64,000 nucleotides of DNA from Acetobacter farinalis (GTDB lineage: Bacteria > Pseudomonadota > Alphaproteobacteria > Acetobacterales > Acetobacteraceae): the NCBI RefSeq assembly GCF_026240015.1, contig NZ_JAPIUX010000002.1, positions 255,232 through 319,231 on the forward strand. Direction: 5' to 3'. Positions within the stretch are counted from its first letter, which is position 1; every line of letters starts with the position of its first letter. Of the stretch, positions 33,782 through 42,050 are shown piece by piece. A program made the position numbers and the translations under genes. A model generated the notes under the pieces. The model saw only the letters and a program-made list of their open reading frames with translations, did no database searches and was not told where the DNA came from.

Positions 33782-34243
33782 TCACACATCCAGAGAGAAG
33801 AGCTGTTCCTGTGCGGAGTGCATGGCGTGTTTCATGCATGCGAAGTCATGCTGCTGAATCCGGATAAGGCCGTAACGCAGGCTCTGCCCCCAGTTCCGGC
33901 GGCCTGCGCTGAAGCTTAGATGGGGCAGCAGGGGAGTGATGGAGGCGTCATGCGCATCCATCCATGTGACGTGCCGCCGCCATGGATGAAAGCCATTGCC
34001 CATATCAAACGGGTACGGGTCTCCCGCCGCGATGATGCCGATGGCGGTCAGCCGCCTGTAAGGGGTCCTGTCTCCCATCCGGAGTGTCGGGGAGTAATAA
34101 ACAATGCCGTCACCCGGCCGGATGCGGCGAAGCGGGGCGGCCTTGCCGTGGCAGACCTGCATGATGCCCTCCATCCTCCCACGGCGGACATGCTCGGCGG
34201 AGGCAATGGCCAGCCAGAACCCGTTTATTGCGAACCCGCTCAT
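33782..34243 (-). CDS. EVE domain-containing protein
   Basis: This 153-residue protein of the EVE domain group (PUA-like fold, former UPF0310) binds modified bases in known members. Characteristic pieces are FWLAIASAEHVRRGRMEGIMQVCHGKAAPLRRIRPGDGIVYYSP, then YRRLTAIGIIAAGD, HPWRRHVTWMDAHDASITPLL and GYGLIRI-like GLIRIQQHDF near the end. The start is ATG 34243, overlapping the glyoxalase-like gene stop by 4 nt; a longer frame to 34360 adds 39 unrelated residues. The three genes regulator, glyoxalase and EVE form one minus-strand unit. The actual ligand is unknown. Confidence 0.85.
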   Translation of the reverse strand: MSGFAINGFWLAIASAEHVRRGRMEGIMQVCHGKAAPLRRIRPGDGIVYYSPTLRMGDRTPYRRLTAIGIIAAGDPYPFDMGNGFHPWRRHVTWMDAHDASITPLLPHLSFSAGRRNWGQSLRYGLIRIQQHDFACMKHAMHSAQEQLFSLDV

Positions 34244-34620
34244 TTCGGCGCAGGCCGAAAGACGCGCAGGCGATGGCCGTCCGGGTCGAGAGCCGTAAAG
34301 CCATATCCGAACCCCATCCGCGTTGGCGGCTGGAGGATCGTGATATCCTTGTCGGTCCATGCCGTGTGCAGTGCGTCCACCTCCTCAACAACAAACGCGA
34401 GTTCTCCGTCCTGCCCTGCTCTGGCCCCCTGCCCGGCTCCTGGGGCGGCAGGTTCGACAGTGTTGCGCACCCACAGCCCGAACGATGCGCCATTGGGAAA
34501 GGTGAAGAGCACAAAAGCCGGGGAGGCCTGAACAGGCTCCACGCCGAGGAGGTCCGCATAAAACGCGGCACTCCGGCTCAGATTTTCTACATACAGAATA
34601 ACGATATCGGGTTTGAGCAT
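34240..34620 (-). CDS. Glyoxalase/VOC-superfamily protein
   Basis: This 126-residue vicinal-oxygen-chelate protein has two beta-alpha-beta-beta-beta modules: IVILYVENLSRSAAFYADLLGVEP at 5-28, FTFPNGASFGLWVRN, then LAFVVEEVDALHTAWTDKDI and the closing ALDPDGHRLRVFRP. Metal-binding residues are hard to fix; the usual histidine of the first strand is missing, so it may be a non-catalytic binding or resistance protein rather than a true glyoxalase I. It is co-transcribed with the WYL regulator (69-nt gap) and the EVE gene (4-nt overlap), an arrangement in which the regulator often controls the VOC gene. Confidence 0.85.
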   Translation of the reverse strand: MLKPDIVILYVENLSRSAAFYADLLGVEPVQASPAFVLFTFPNGASFGLWVRNTVEPAAPGAGQGARAGQDGELAFVVEEVDALHTAWTDKDITILQPPTRMGFGYGFTALDPDGHRLRVFRPAPK

Positions 34621-34689
34621 CGGGACGCCTCCTGAAAAGTGATGGCCCTCCTGTTAGCGCCTGCCCGTGTCAGTTTCTGTCAGCAGTGA

Positions 34690-35376
34690 TCAATACGGCC
34701 TGTCTATCCCTGTCTTCATGCGCCACTCCGCGAGCAGAACGCGGCGGCGGCGCGGAAAGCGCTCGCTCGTGACCTCCAGACTGTTGATGCGATCCAGCCG
34801 GAAATGGCGAAAATCCTGACGGGCTTCGCACCATGCCGCCAGAACCTCTGCGGCCTCGAAAAAGCCGATGGCAACAGGCCACACGATGCGCTGCGTCGCA
34901 TCCCCCTTCTTGTCGGTATAGGCGAGACGAAGCTTGATCTCATGCCGCATTGCCTGACGGATCAGGGTCAGATGGGGTGAGGCCTCATGGGGCATCGGGC
35001 CTGCCAGCATGCCGCTGGTTTCGGCTTCATCCGCAAACTGGTCGGGCAGAACGGCGGAAATCTTGGCGATAACGTCGCGGGCCGCCTGTTTGATCTCGGC
35101 ATCCCCCCGCTCCAAGGTCAGATGCAGGCCCAGAAGCAGGGCATCCAGCTCGGTTTCGGAGAACATGAGGGGCGGGAGCAGAAAGCCGGGCTTCAGGACA
35201 TATCCCATGCCCGCCTCCCCCTCGATGGGGGTTCCCTGACCAACCAGAGTGGCGATATCGCGATAGACAGTACGAAGCGAAACACCAAGCTCGCGCGCCA
35301 GAATGGCGGCGGGCACCGGCCTGCGGCGGCGGCGCAACGCCTGAATGAGATCAAGAAGACGACTGGAGCGGGACAT
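34690..35376 (-). CDS. YafY/WYL-family transcriptional regulator
   Basis: This 228-residue regulator has an N-terminal DeoR-like helix-turn-helix (SRLLDLIQALRRRRRPVPAAILARELGVSLRTVYRDIATLVGQGTPIEGEAGMGYVL, about 4-60) followed by LPPLMFSETELDALLLGL and a WYL domain (RHEIKLRLAYTDKKGDATQRIVWPVAIGFFEAAEVLAAWCEARQDFRHFRLDRI). The start is ATG 35376, because the family begins a few residues before the helix-turn-helix; a frame to 35829 runs antisense over the peptidase gene. WYL domains sense a ligand or nucleic acid. It probably controls the two genes downstream and is divergent from the S9 peptidase (107 bp). Confidence 0.88.
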   Translation of the reverse strand: MSRSSRLLDLIQALRRRRRPVPAAILARELGVSLRTVYRDIATLVGQGTPIEGEAGMGYVLKPGFLLPPLMFSETELDALLLGLHLTLERGDAEIKQAARDVIAKISAVLPDQFADEAETSGMLAGPMPHEASPHLTLIRQAMRHEIKLRLAYTDKKGDATQRIVWPVAIGFFEAAEVLAAWCEARQDFRHFRLDRINSLEVTSERFPRRRRVLLAEWRMKTGIDRPY

Positions 35377-35483
35377 GGTACTGCAAGCCTGTAGAGTGTT
35401 AGCCCTGCGCACGGAAAGAGCCGATAACCCTGTGCAGGATGCGCGGTGCGATGACGGTATCAGTTTGTTCGGGAGTGTATGAA

Positions 35484-37448
35484 ATGTCCGATCCCTCTTC
35501 CTCCATCCTGCCTGCCGGGCAAGCGGAGCCTCTGGCCTGTGGCACATGGCCTTCCCGTGTGACGGCGGCGCTGGTGGCGGGCAAGACACTCTCCCTTTCC
35601 GAAGTGAGCACGGATGGTGGCACGGTTTTCTGGCTGGAGCGTCGCCCTGCGGAAAAAGGCCGCTCCGCCCTGATGCGGTGGGCAGAAGGGCAGGAGGTGG
35701 CGGAAGCCGTGCCGTCCCGCTTTGATGTTGCAACCCGTGTGCATGAATATGGCGGGGGTGCCTATGCGGCGCGGGCGGGGCGCATAGCCTTTTCGGACAA
35801 ACAGACAGGAGCTGTCTGGCTGGTGCCACATCCTGGGGCGGAGCCTGTGCGGCTTACGCAGGGGGAGGACGTGCGCTATGCGGACCTGCGGTTTGACCCG
35901 GCAGCCACAACCGTTCTGGCCGTGCGGGAAGACCAACGTGGCAGCGGGGAGGCCAAAGCCGCGCTGGTCGCGCTGAAGCTCCCGGCAGGCGGCATGCAGG
36001 CCGAGGAATCCGTGCTGTATAGCGGGCCGGATTTTCTCTCTTCTCCCTCGCTCTCTCCGGATGGAGCGTACATGGCGTGGGTGGAGTGGCAGCACCCGGA
36101 TATGCCGTGGGATGCCACACGCCTGTGTCTGGCGAAGGTGGTGCGGGATGCGGAAGGGCGCGTCACGGCGCTGGAAAACAAACAGACTCTGGCAGGGGTA
36201 GAGCAGCGCGAATCGGTGCTGGAACCGCGCTGGACGGAAGAGGGCCGCCTGCTGGCACTCTCGGACCGCGCCGGATGCTGGACGGTGTGGGAGGCTCTGT
36301 TTCAGCACTCTCCTCCTCAGTTGATGCCCTGCGCCATGCCGGAGGGGGAGATTGGCCAGCCCGCATGGGTGTTCGGTCAGCGGAGTTACCAGCCCCTGCC
36401 GGGCGGGGCCTGTCTGGTTCTGGCTGTGCGGGATGGCCGCACCCGGTGTCTGCGGGTCTCCGCAGAGGGCCAGACGCAGCCTTTTGCCGCGCAGCCGGAG
36501 CAGTGCCCGGTGCCGCTGGAGGATGGGCGGTTTGCATGGCTTGAGTCCCCGGATGATGGTCTGCCTGCGGTTGTGGTGGGAACAGCCGCGCACGGTGTGG
36601 AACAGGTGCTTCAGCGTGCGGCCCCGCTGGATCTTGCCCCGGCCGATATTTCTCGCGCCGAAACCATTCGTTTTCCGGTGCCGGGGGAAGACGGGCTTCA
36701 GGGGCACGCACTGTTCTACCCACCTGCCAACAGCCGGGCCTGTGTGCCGGACGGCACGCTGCCCCCCATGATCGTGCAGGTGCATGGCGGCCCGACAGCC
36801 CGTGCGCAGGAAGGATTTTCCTTCAAGGTGCAGTGGTGGACCTCACGCGGCTTCGCGGTGCTGGATGTCAATTACGGGGGTTCCACCGGGTTCGGGCGTG
36901 CATGGCGTGAGCGGCTGAAAGGGGCGTGGGGTGTGGTGGACGTAGCGGATTGTCTTGCCGCCTGCCGCCATATGGTGGCCACCGGGCGGGTAGACCCGCG
37001 GCGTCTGGCCATTCGCGGTTCCAGCGCGGGGGGTATGACGGTGCTGGTGGCCCTTGCCGAATCGGATCTGTTTGCCGCGGGTGTCAGCCTGTATGGTGTG
37101 ACAGACCTGAGGGCGCTGGCGCAGGAGACCCATAAATTCGAGGCCCGCTATCTGGACGGGCTGATTGGCCCCTGGCCGGAGGCAGAGGCGGTTTATCTGG
37201 CCCGCTCTCCCCTCTCCGTGGCGGAGAACATCAAGGCCTCGGTTCTGCTGCTGCAAGGGTCGGAAGACAAGGTTGTTCCTCCCGGTCAGGCACATGCCAT
37301 GGCCCGCGCCCTGCAGGCCGTGGGTACGCCCTGCACCCTGCATGAGTTTCCCGGTGAAGGGCACGGTTTCCGTCAGGAAGCCACCATCCGGAAAGCGCTG
37401 GAAGAAGAGCTGGCGTTTTATGGCCGTGTCTTCGGGTTCACGGTGTGA
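35484..37448 (+). CDS. S9-family prolyl oligopeptidase-type peptidase
   Basis: This protein of about 654 residues has an N-terminal seven-bladed propeller (repeats such as SPSLSPDGAYMAWVEW and GRLLALSDRAG) and a C-terminal alpha/beta hydrolase. Catalytic serine sits in IRGSSAGGMT (about 532), the aspartate in LLQGSEDKVVPP and the histidine in GEGHGFRQ. The oxyanion region PMIVQVHGGPTARA is typical of the S9C acylaminoacyl peptidase branch. No signal peptide is seen, so it is cytosolic and probably cleaves short peptides. The start is ATG 35484, because GGAG lies 8 nt upstream; an earlier ATG at 35439 has no such site. It is closed by a strong terminator. Confidence 0.92.
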   Translation: MSDPSSSILPAGQAEPLACGTWPSRVTAALVAGKTLSLSEVSTDGGTVFWLERRPAEKGRSALMRWAEGQEVAEAVPSRFDVATRVHEYGGGAYAARAGRIAFSDKQTGAVWLVPHPGAEPVRLTQGEDVRYADLRFDPAATTVLAVREDQRGSGEAKAALVALKLPAGGMQAEESVLYSGPDFLSSPSLSPDGAYMAWVEWQHPDMPWDATRLCLAKVVRDAEGRVTALENKQTLAGVEQRESVLEPRWTEEGRLLALSDRAGCWTVWEALFQHSPPQLMPCAMPEGEIGQPAWVFGQRSYQPLPGGACLVLAVRDGRTRCLRVSAEGQTQPFAAQPEQCPVPLEDGRFAWLESPDDGLPAVVVGTAAHGVEQVLQRAAPLDLAPADISRAETIRFPVPGEDGLQGHALFYPPANSRACVPDGTLPPMIVQVHGGPTARAQEGFSFKVQWWTSRGFAVLDVNYGGSTGFGRAWRERLKGAWGVVDVADCLAACRHMVATGRVDPRRLAIRGSSAGGMTVLVALAESDLFAAGVSLYGVTDLRALAQETHKFEARYLDGLIGPWPEAEAVYLARSPLSVAENIKASVLLLQGSEDKVVPPGQAHAMARALQAVGTPCTLHEFPGEGHGFRQEATIRKALEEELAFYGRVFGFTV

Positions 37449-37535
37449 AGGCTGCGGCTATACGTCTTTGTGATCACTAAAAGCCGACAGGGGGTGAGAC
37501 GTTTTCCCATCCTTCGGCGTTGGACTGAAAAAAGG

Positions 37536-37572
37536 AAAAAGCCGGACCCCACATGTGAGGTCCGGCTTTTTT
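37536..37572. terminator. Intrinsic terminator between S9 peptidase and malic enzyme
   Basis: GCCGGACC pairs with GGTCCGGC across CCACATGTGA, flanked by A5 before and T6 after. It ends the plus-strand peptidase gene and may also end the convergent malic enzyme transcript. Confidence 0.9.
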
Positions 37573-37696
37573 GTTTCTGCCTCCCCGGCAGCGGGCGCCC
37601 CGCACGGGGCATCGTGCATTGGGCGCCTCACACCGGGCACGCTCGTATACTGGTCTGCCAGCCAAGGAGCCTCTTCTCGGCCCCTGTAGCGGGTTT

Positions 37697-39343
37697 TTAA
37701 AGGGCGTCCTGAGCGTGATAGTGCGGTGTGTAGACCAGACTTTCAATCCATGCCCGGATATCCTGCGGGCGCGGCACCGTGGCGGCACCCTGATCGAAAA
37801 TAAATTCCGCAATGCGCGTGGCAGAGGTGATGGACACTTCCAGAATCTCGCTCTGCGGCGGGAACAACCGCCCGCGCTCCTGTGCCGCCGGGTCTACCTG
37901 ATCCGCCAGCGCGCTGGCGGCCTTGATCACCATATCATCGGTAATCAGGTCCGGGCAGGTGGCATAAACAGCCAGACCCAGAGCCGGGAAGATGTAAAAA
38001 TTATTGGCCTGCCCGGGGTAGAAGGTTCTCTCGTTCAGGGTTACGGCGGGGTATTGCAGGCCGGCGGCAAACAGTGCCTGCCCGTTTGACCATGTGTAGG
38101 CCTGCTCTGCCGTGCATTCGCTGTTTTTGTCAGGCAGGGAGAGCGCGAAGATAATCGGGCGCTCGTTCAGCGCGGCCATTTCCTCCACCACCTCCTGCGT
38201 GAAGGCACCGCCACAGGTGGAGACACCGATCAGAATACTCGGTTTGACGGCTTTCACCATGGCCAGCAGATCACGCGAGGGCGGCATGTCCTTGGCATAG
38301 CGGGCCTGCTGCGGAGAAAGGTCTGTGCGGGATGCCTCCAGAAGACCATCCACATCCATCAGCGTCATGCGGCTGATGGCCTCTTGTTCCGAAAGCCCTT
38401 CCCTCTGCATGGCAGTCACCAGCATGTCGGCAATGCCGAGACCGGACGAGCCTGCGCCAAGGAAAAGCACGCGCTGACTGGAAAGAGGCTCGTTTTTAAT
38501 ACGCAGCGCCGTAATCAGGCCAGCCAGTGTTACGGCTGCGGTACCCTGAATATCATCATTATAACAGCGGATGCGCGGAAAGTATTTTTCAAGATACCGG
38601 ATGGCATCCGTGCCTTTCCAGTCTTCAAAATGCAGGCAGCAGCGCGGGAAAACAGTCTGCACAGCCTGCACGAATTCTTCCACAAACTCGTCCAGCACGT
38701 CCAGCGCGGGCGGTTCGCGCCGCAGACCCAGATAAAGCGGGTCCGCGCGCAGGGCGCTGTTGGTGGTGCCAATATCAAGCTGGATGGGCAGCAGGGTTTC
38801 AGGGGGCACAGCGCCACAGGCTGTGTAGAGATCCAGCTTGCCAATGGGGATGCCCATCCCGTTCACGCCGATATCGCCCAGCCCGAGAATCCGGCCGCCG
38901 GTTGTCACGCAGATCACGCGGACGTCCTCCACCGGCCAGTTGCGCAGAACCTCTTCTATCCGGCCCTTCATCTCAAGGCTGATATACATGCCCCGGGGGC
39001 GGCGGTAGATATGGCTGAACTGCTGGCAGACAGCCCCCAGCGTTGGTGCATAAACAATGGGAACATATTTGGCGGGGTTGGACATCAGAACCCGGTAATA
39101 CAGGGTTTCACTCTGGTCCCGCAGTCCGCTCAGATAGATATAGCGCTCAAGGTCACTGGGCTTGGCTTCCAGATGCCGGTGAATACGCTCTTCCTGCCGG
39201 TCCAGACTTTCCACATGAGAGGGAAGCAGGCCTTCCAGCCCGTACTGCCGTCGTTCTTCAGCCGTAAAGGCAGTGCCTTTATTCTGGCTGGCATCATTCA
39301 ACAGGGACATTCCCCGAAGGTGAGGGACGGAGGTGTGTGGCAT
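37697..39343 (-). CDS. maeA: NAD-dependent malic enzyme
   Basis: This 548-residue enzyme oxidatively decarboxylates malate to pyruvate. Seen are the family block YVPIVYAPTLGAVCQQFSHIYRRPRGMYIS with the catalytic tyrosine (about 93-122), the metal-binding FEDWKGTDAIRYLEKYFPRIRCYNDDIQGTAAVTLAGL (about 242-279), and the dinucleotide site VLFLGAGSSGLGIADML near 290. The length and LLPIQLDIGTTN point to the SfcA/MaeA group rather than the phosphotransacetylase-fused MaeB type. AAGGG lies 7 nt before the ATG. NAD preference is inferred from family. It is monocistronic; its 5' region faces nusG across about 290 bp. Confidence 0.93.
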   Translation of the reverse strand: MPHTSVPHLRGMSLLNDASQNKGTAFTAEERRQYGLEGLLPSHVESLDRQEERIHRHLEAKPSDLERYIYLSGLRDQSETLYYRVLMSNPAKYVPIVYAPTLGAVCQQFSHIYRRPRGMYISLEMKGRIEEVLRNWPVEDVRVICVTTGGRILGLGDIGVNGMGIPIGKLDLYTACGAVPPETLLPIQLDIGTTNSALRADPLYLGLRREPPALDVLDEFVEEFVQAVQTVFPRCCLHFEDWKGTDAIRYLEKYFPRIRCYNDDIQGTAAVTLAGLITALRIKNEPLSSQRVLFLGAGSSGLGIADMLVTAMQREGLSEQEAISRMTLMDVDGLLEASRTDLSPQQARYAKDMPPSRDLLAMVKAVKPSILIGVSTCGGAFTQEVVEEMAALNERPIIFALSLPDKNSECTAEQAYTWSNGQALFAAGLQYPAVTLNERTFYPGQANNFYIFPALGLAVYATCPDLITDDMVIKAASALADQVDPAAQERGRLFPPQSEILEVSITSATRIAEFIFDQGAATVPRPQDIRAWIESLVYTPHYHAQDAL

Positions 39344-39574
39344 TACAGACCCTTCAAACGTGGTGAGACATAGAATATCGCCCGCATGAGCAGGGAGTAT
39401 CGAGCGGGGTGTACGGAATAATGTTCCGAAAATAACAAAAACTTAGCAAAATACGACTGAAAATTTCAAGGGTGAGCCATGTTCTATCGCGGTTTGGTCT
39501 TGCGGCTCCTTTTAAAGAAGAACGCACCGCGCCGGGCAGGGTTCAGGAAGACCGGGGAATAAAAAGCAGGCAAT

Positions 39575-39607
39575 AAAAAAAGAGGCAACCCGAAGGCGCC
39601 TCTTTTT
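39575..39607 (-). terminator. Terminator after nusG
   Basis: AAAAAGAGGC pairs with GCCTCTTTTT across an 11-nt loop. On the minus strand it ends in a run of seven T residues, 31 nt past the nusG stop. Confidence 0.9.
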
Positions 39608-39637
39608 GCAATCATTCAGGTCCGGGTCATCACAGGA

Positions 39638-40168
39638 TCAGAGTTTTTCAACCTGACCATATTCCAGATCGACCGGGGTTGAACGCCCGAAGATGGAAAC
39701 GCTGACTTTCAGGCGTCCCTTCTCTTCATCAACTTCTTCAATCACACCGTTGAAGGAGGTAAACGGACCATCCGCAACGCGGATCTGTTCACCAATTTCA
39801 AAGGTCACGGCAGAACGCGGATGCTGGATGCCATCCTCGGCCTGCTTGATGATCCGTTCAGCTTCCGCTGCGGAAATCGGGGTCGGGCGGTTTTTGGTGC
39901 CAAGAAAACCCGTGACTTTCGGGGTATCTTTCACCAGATGCCAGGACTCATCCGTCATTTCCATCTTCACCAGCACATAGCCGGGGAAGAACTTGCGTTC
40001 AGCATTCACTTTCTGGCCGCGACGCATTTCAATGACTTCTTCTGAAGGAACCAGAATTTCGTCAATGTGGTCCGCAAGACCCTTCTGTTCTGCCTGTTCG
40101 CGAATATGCTGGGCGATTTTCTTCTCGAAGCCCGAATAGACGTGGACCACGTACCAACGTTTGGCCAT
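39638..40168 (-). CDS. nusG: Transcription termination/antitermination factor NusG
   Basis: This 176-residue NusG has the NGN domain (KRWYVVHVYSGFEKKIAQHIREQAEQKGL at about 3-31, then FFPGYVLVKMEMTDESWHLVKDTPKVTGFLG) and a C-terminal KOW domain (GEQIRVADGPFTSFNGVIEEVDEEKGRLKVSVSIFGRSTPVDLEYGQVEKL). It binds RNA polymerase and links it to Rho or the ribosome. It lies 9 nt downstream of secE, the standard bacterial pair, with tRNA-Trp just upstream on the same strand. Confidence 0.98.
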   Translation of the reverse strand: MAKRWYVVHVYSGFEKKIAQHIREQAEQKGLADHIDEILVPSEEVIEMRRGQKVNAERKFFPGYVLVKMEMTDESWHLVKDTPKVTGFLGTKNRPTPISAAEAERIIKQAEDGIQHPRSAVTFEIGEQIRVADGPFTSFNGVIEEVDEEKGRLKVSVSIFGRSTPVDLEYGQVEKL

Positions 40169-40177
40169 GTCGTTTCC

Positions 40178-40372
40178 TCAGCCTCCCAGCCCGAACAATT
40201 GACGCACGCCGAGACCAATCAGCTGGTCAACGACAAAAAAGAAAACAGACGCCAGCCCTGCCATGGCAAGAACCGCACCCGTGGTAACGAAAGTGGCACG
40301 CCGGGACGGCCATGTGACCCGCTCGGCCTCGGCTCGTACATCACGCAGAAACTTACCGGGACTGACCGACAC
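40178..40372 (-). CDS. secE: Protein translocase subunit SecE
   Basis: This 64-residue single-helix SecE clamps the SecYEG channel. Family features are PGKFLRDVRAEAERVTWPSRR, the amphipathic helix with the conserved W-P-S-R, then the transmembrane segment FVTTGAVLAMAGLASVFFFVVDQLIG. Its short length is normal for non-enterobacterial SecE. It follows tRNA-Trp and precedes nusG by 9 nt. Confidence 0.97.
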   Translation of the reverse strand: MSVSPGKFLRDVRAEAERVTWPSRRATFVTTGAVLAMAGLASVFFFVVDQLIGLGVRQLFGLGG

Positions 40373-40485
40373 GAACTATCCTCTCTCCGCTGCCCGGTCC
40401 GATTCGAGCGGACAGACGCGCAGCCTGAATATTTTTCTGTCAGAAAACGCCGCAGTGCCTGCGAGGCTTTCCAGCCAGTGTTGTC

Positions 40486-40562
40486 TGGCAGGGGTGGAGG
40501 GTCTCGAACCCACAACCTCCGGTTTTGGAGACCGGCGCTCTAGCCAATTGAGCTACACCCCT
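40486..40562 (-). tRNA. tRNA-Trp (anticodon CCA)
   Basis: The minus strand folds as a full cloverleaf. The acceptor AGGGGTG pairs with CACCCCT; the D arm reads AGCTCAATTGGCTAGAGC; the anticodon loop CTCCAAA reads CCA; the T arm is GTGGGTTCGAGACCCTC-like with TTCGA. The 3' CCA is encoded (40486-40488), and the body without CCA ends at 40489. Its place directly ahead of secE and nusG matches the common tRNA-Trp-secE-nusG order. Confidence 0.97.
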
Positions 40563-40783
40563 GCAGTGCGACAAGCCGACGCGGAAAGCAGGTATAACGG
40601 AAACCCGTCAGCCTGACCACCCATACGCGGCCCTTGCAGGAGGCGGAACAAAATATGTTGTGAGCCTAAAGTCAAGAGGCAGAACGCGATATCGTGTCAG
40701 AATACGAAAAGAAGGGTTAAAAAAGTTCATTTGTGAGGGGGTTGCGAAGCGCGCCGGTTTGAGGGTAAGAGGTTTTTCAGAGC

Positions 40784-40857
40784 GCGGGCGTAGCATAGTG
40801 GTAATGCTGTAGCCTTCCAAGCTACCGAGGAGGGTTCGATTCCCTCCGTCCGCTCCA
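40784..40857 (+). tRNA. tRNA-Gly (anticodon TCC)
   Basis: This is a complete cloverleaf on the plus strand. GCGGGCG pairs with CGTCCGC (one G-T pair), the D arm is AGCATAGTGGTAATGCT, and the anticodon stem GTAGC/GCTAC holds loop CTTCCAA with anticodon TCC. The T arm is GAGGGTTCGATTCCCTC, discriminator T, and encoded CCA at 40855-40857. It is divergent from tRNA-Trp. Confidence 0.97.
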
Positions 40858-41207
40858 AAAATTTCCCAAAAATTTATGTTTTTTTACAAGCGGCATAGCT
40901 GTGCGTTGTCCTGCGTGCCCGTGTGTTCCTCCGTGTGCCATCAGGCTGCGCGTGGCTCCGTACGCATGCGGGGTCAAAAGATGCAGGACAGGGGCTTTTT
41001 GCTCTCCCTCTTCAGGAGGACCGTGCCGTGTGTGGCCTCTGTATGCCAAGGGGGAATGCCGGTCGGAGTAATGCCGGTAATGGCAAGGCGGGGTGGGGGT
41101 GGATTCGCGGTGTGCGTCCGGCTGGTCTGGCGAAGGGGCGGAGCGGCCGAAAGATTTTTGCCTGCTCATTCAGGGAATGAAATTATTTTTTGAAAGATTT
41201 TTTCGCG

Positions 41208-41234
41208 CCCGCGCACACATCATGTGTGCGCGGG
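41208..41234 (+). promoter_or_regulatory. Perfect 13-bp inverted repeat in the atp leader
   Basis: CCCGCGCACACAT and ATGTGTGCGCGGG face each other around a single C. There is no T tract on either strand, so it is not an ordinary terminator. It is 36 nt before the GTG of the short ORF and about 230 nt before atpH. It could be an operator dyad or a leader RNA hairpin. Confidence 0.5.
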
Positions 41235-41269
41235 ATTGCAAGCCGGACGGCATCCGTAAGGAGGTTTCC

Positions 41270-41425
41270 GTGGCGCAGGAAGCACATCGGGCGTGCCCGG
41301 TGGGAGAAAAGCGGCATGGCTGGCAATTTTTGGCAGAGCCTGCCGGTTGCGTGGTGGATGTCAGCATGCTAGAGGCCGCGCCGACGCATGCTTGTGGCTT
41401 CGTAAAGCCAGAGGTGGAGTCATGA
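41270..41425 (+). CDS. Possible 51-codon leader ORF of the atp operon
   Basis: A GTG-started frame (V-A-Q-E-A-H-R-A-C-P) with a near-ideal ribosome binding site, AAGGAGG at 41258-41264, five nt upstream. Its stop overlaps by ATGA a second short frame, 41422-41484 (20 codons), which itself ends 18 nt inside atpH. The chain would couple translation into atpH, which has only a moderate site of its own. The peptide (three cysteines, no membrane helix) resembles nothing I know. Support is the ribosome binding site and the overlap only; it may be a chance frame. Confidence 0.3.
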   Translation: MAQEAHRACPVGEKRHGWQFLAEPAGCVVDVSMLEAAPTHACGFVKPEVES

Positions 41426-41465
41426 CGTGGAATGCCGGCGCGCACAGAAGGAAAGAGCCTAAAGA

Positions 41466-42050
41466 GTGGTGGCCTCGGGCGTAACGACAGCACAACCGGT
41501 TGCTTTTGCTCCCAACGGTCTTGAAGGCCGTTATGCAACTGCGCTTTATGAGCTTGCAGCGGAACAGCAGCAGCTGGATGCAGTGCTTGATGAATGTGCG
41601 GCACTTGCCCGCCTGATCGATGAAAGTGCGCCATTGCGCACTGTTCTGGATGATCGGCGGCTTGATATCCGTGTCTCCCGCAAGGCTGTTCTGGCCGTGC
41701 TGGACGCACAGGGTTTTTGCCCGACTCTCCGGAATTTTGTGGGTGTTGTTGCTGACAACCGTCGTCTGCCTGCCTTGCGGCAGATTCTGGCAGCCATCGA
41801 TGCCCTCGCTTCCGCCCGCCGTGGTGAAGTGGTGGCGGACGTTACGTCTGCCCAGCCGCTCACAACCACGCAGCGCGCCCAGCTTCAGGTTCGCCTGGCC
41901 GAGGCCGGTTATTCCCGTATCACTATTCGTGAGCGTGTCGATTCCAGCCTGCTCGGCGGCCTTGTCGTCCGTGTCGGGGCAAAGCTTTATGACGCCAGTC
42001 TTCAGACCCGCCTGTTTCGTTTGCACTACGCCATGAAGGGAGCCGCGTGA
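41466..42050 (+). CDS. atpH: ATP synthase F1 subunit delta
   Basis: This 194-residue delta subunit (OSCP-like) joins the F1 head to the peripheral stalk. Family features are GRYATALYELAAEQQQLDAVLDE near the N terminus, LRNFVGVVADNRRLPALRQIL, and the C-terminal ERVDSSLLGGLVVRVGAKLYDASLQTRLFRLHYAM. It starts with GTG at 41466 (a second GTG follows at once), with AAGGAAAG about 10 nt upstream. Its stop overlaps the atpA start by one base (TGATG). It is the first gene of the five-gene F1 operon; the Fo genes are elsewhere, as usual in alphaproteobacteria. Confidence 0.95.
   Translation: MVASGVTTAQPVAFAPNGLEGRYATALYELAAEQQQLDAVLDECAALARLIDESAPLRTVLDDRRLDIRVSRKAVLAVLDAQGFCPTLRNFVGVVADNRRLPALRQILAAIDALASARRGEVVADVTSAQPLTTTQRAQLQVRLAEAGYSRITIRERVDSSLLGGLVVRVGAKLYDASLQTRLFRLHYAMKGAA

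Larger units (their letters stand above)
40858..41465. other. Long region upstream of the ATP synthase operon
   Basis: About 600 bp between tRNA-Gly and atpH. No protein of known family is visible. Open frames on both strands at 40822-41193 lack ribosome binding sites and motifs. The second half holds a 13-bp perfect hairpin (41208-41234) preceded by a T-rich stretch and followed by an excellent Shine-Dalgarno with a short ORF (41270-41425), both listed separately. The atp promoter is expected upstream of or near the hairpin, but I cannot place its boxes. Confidence 0.5.
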
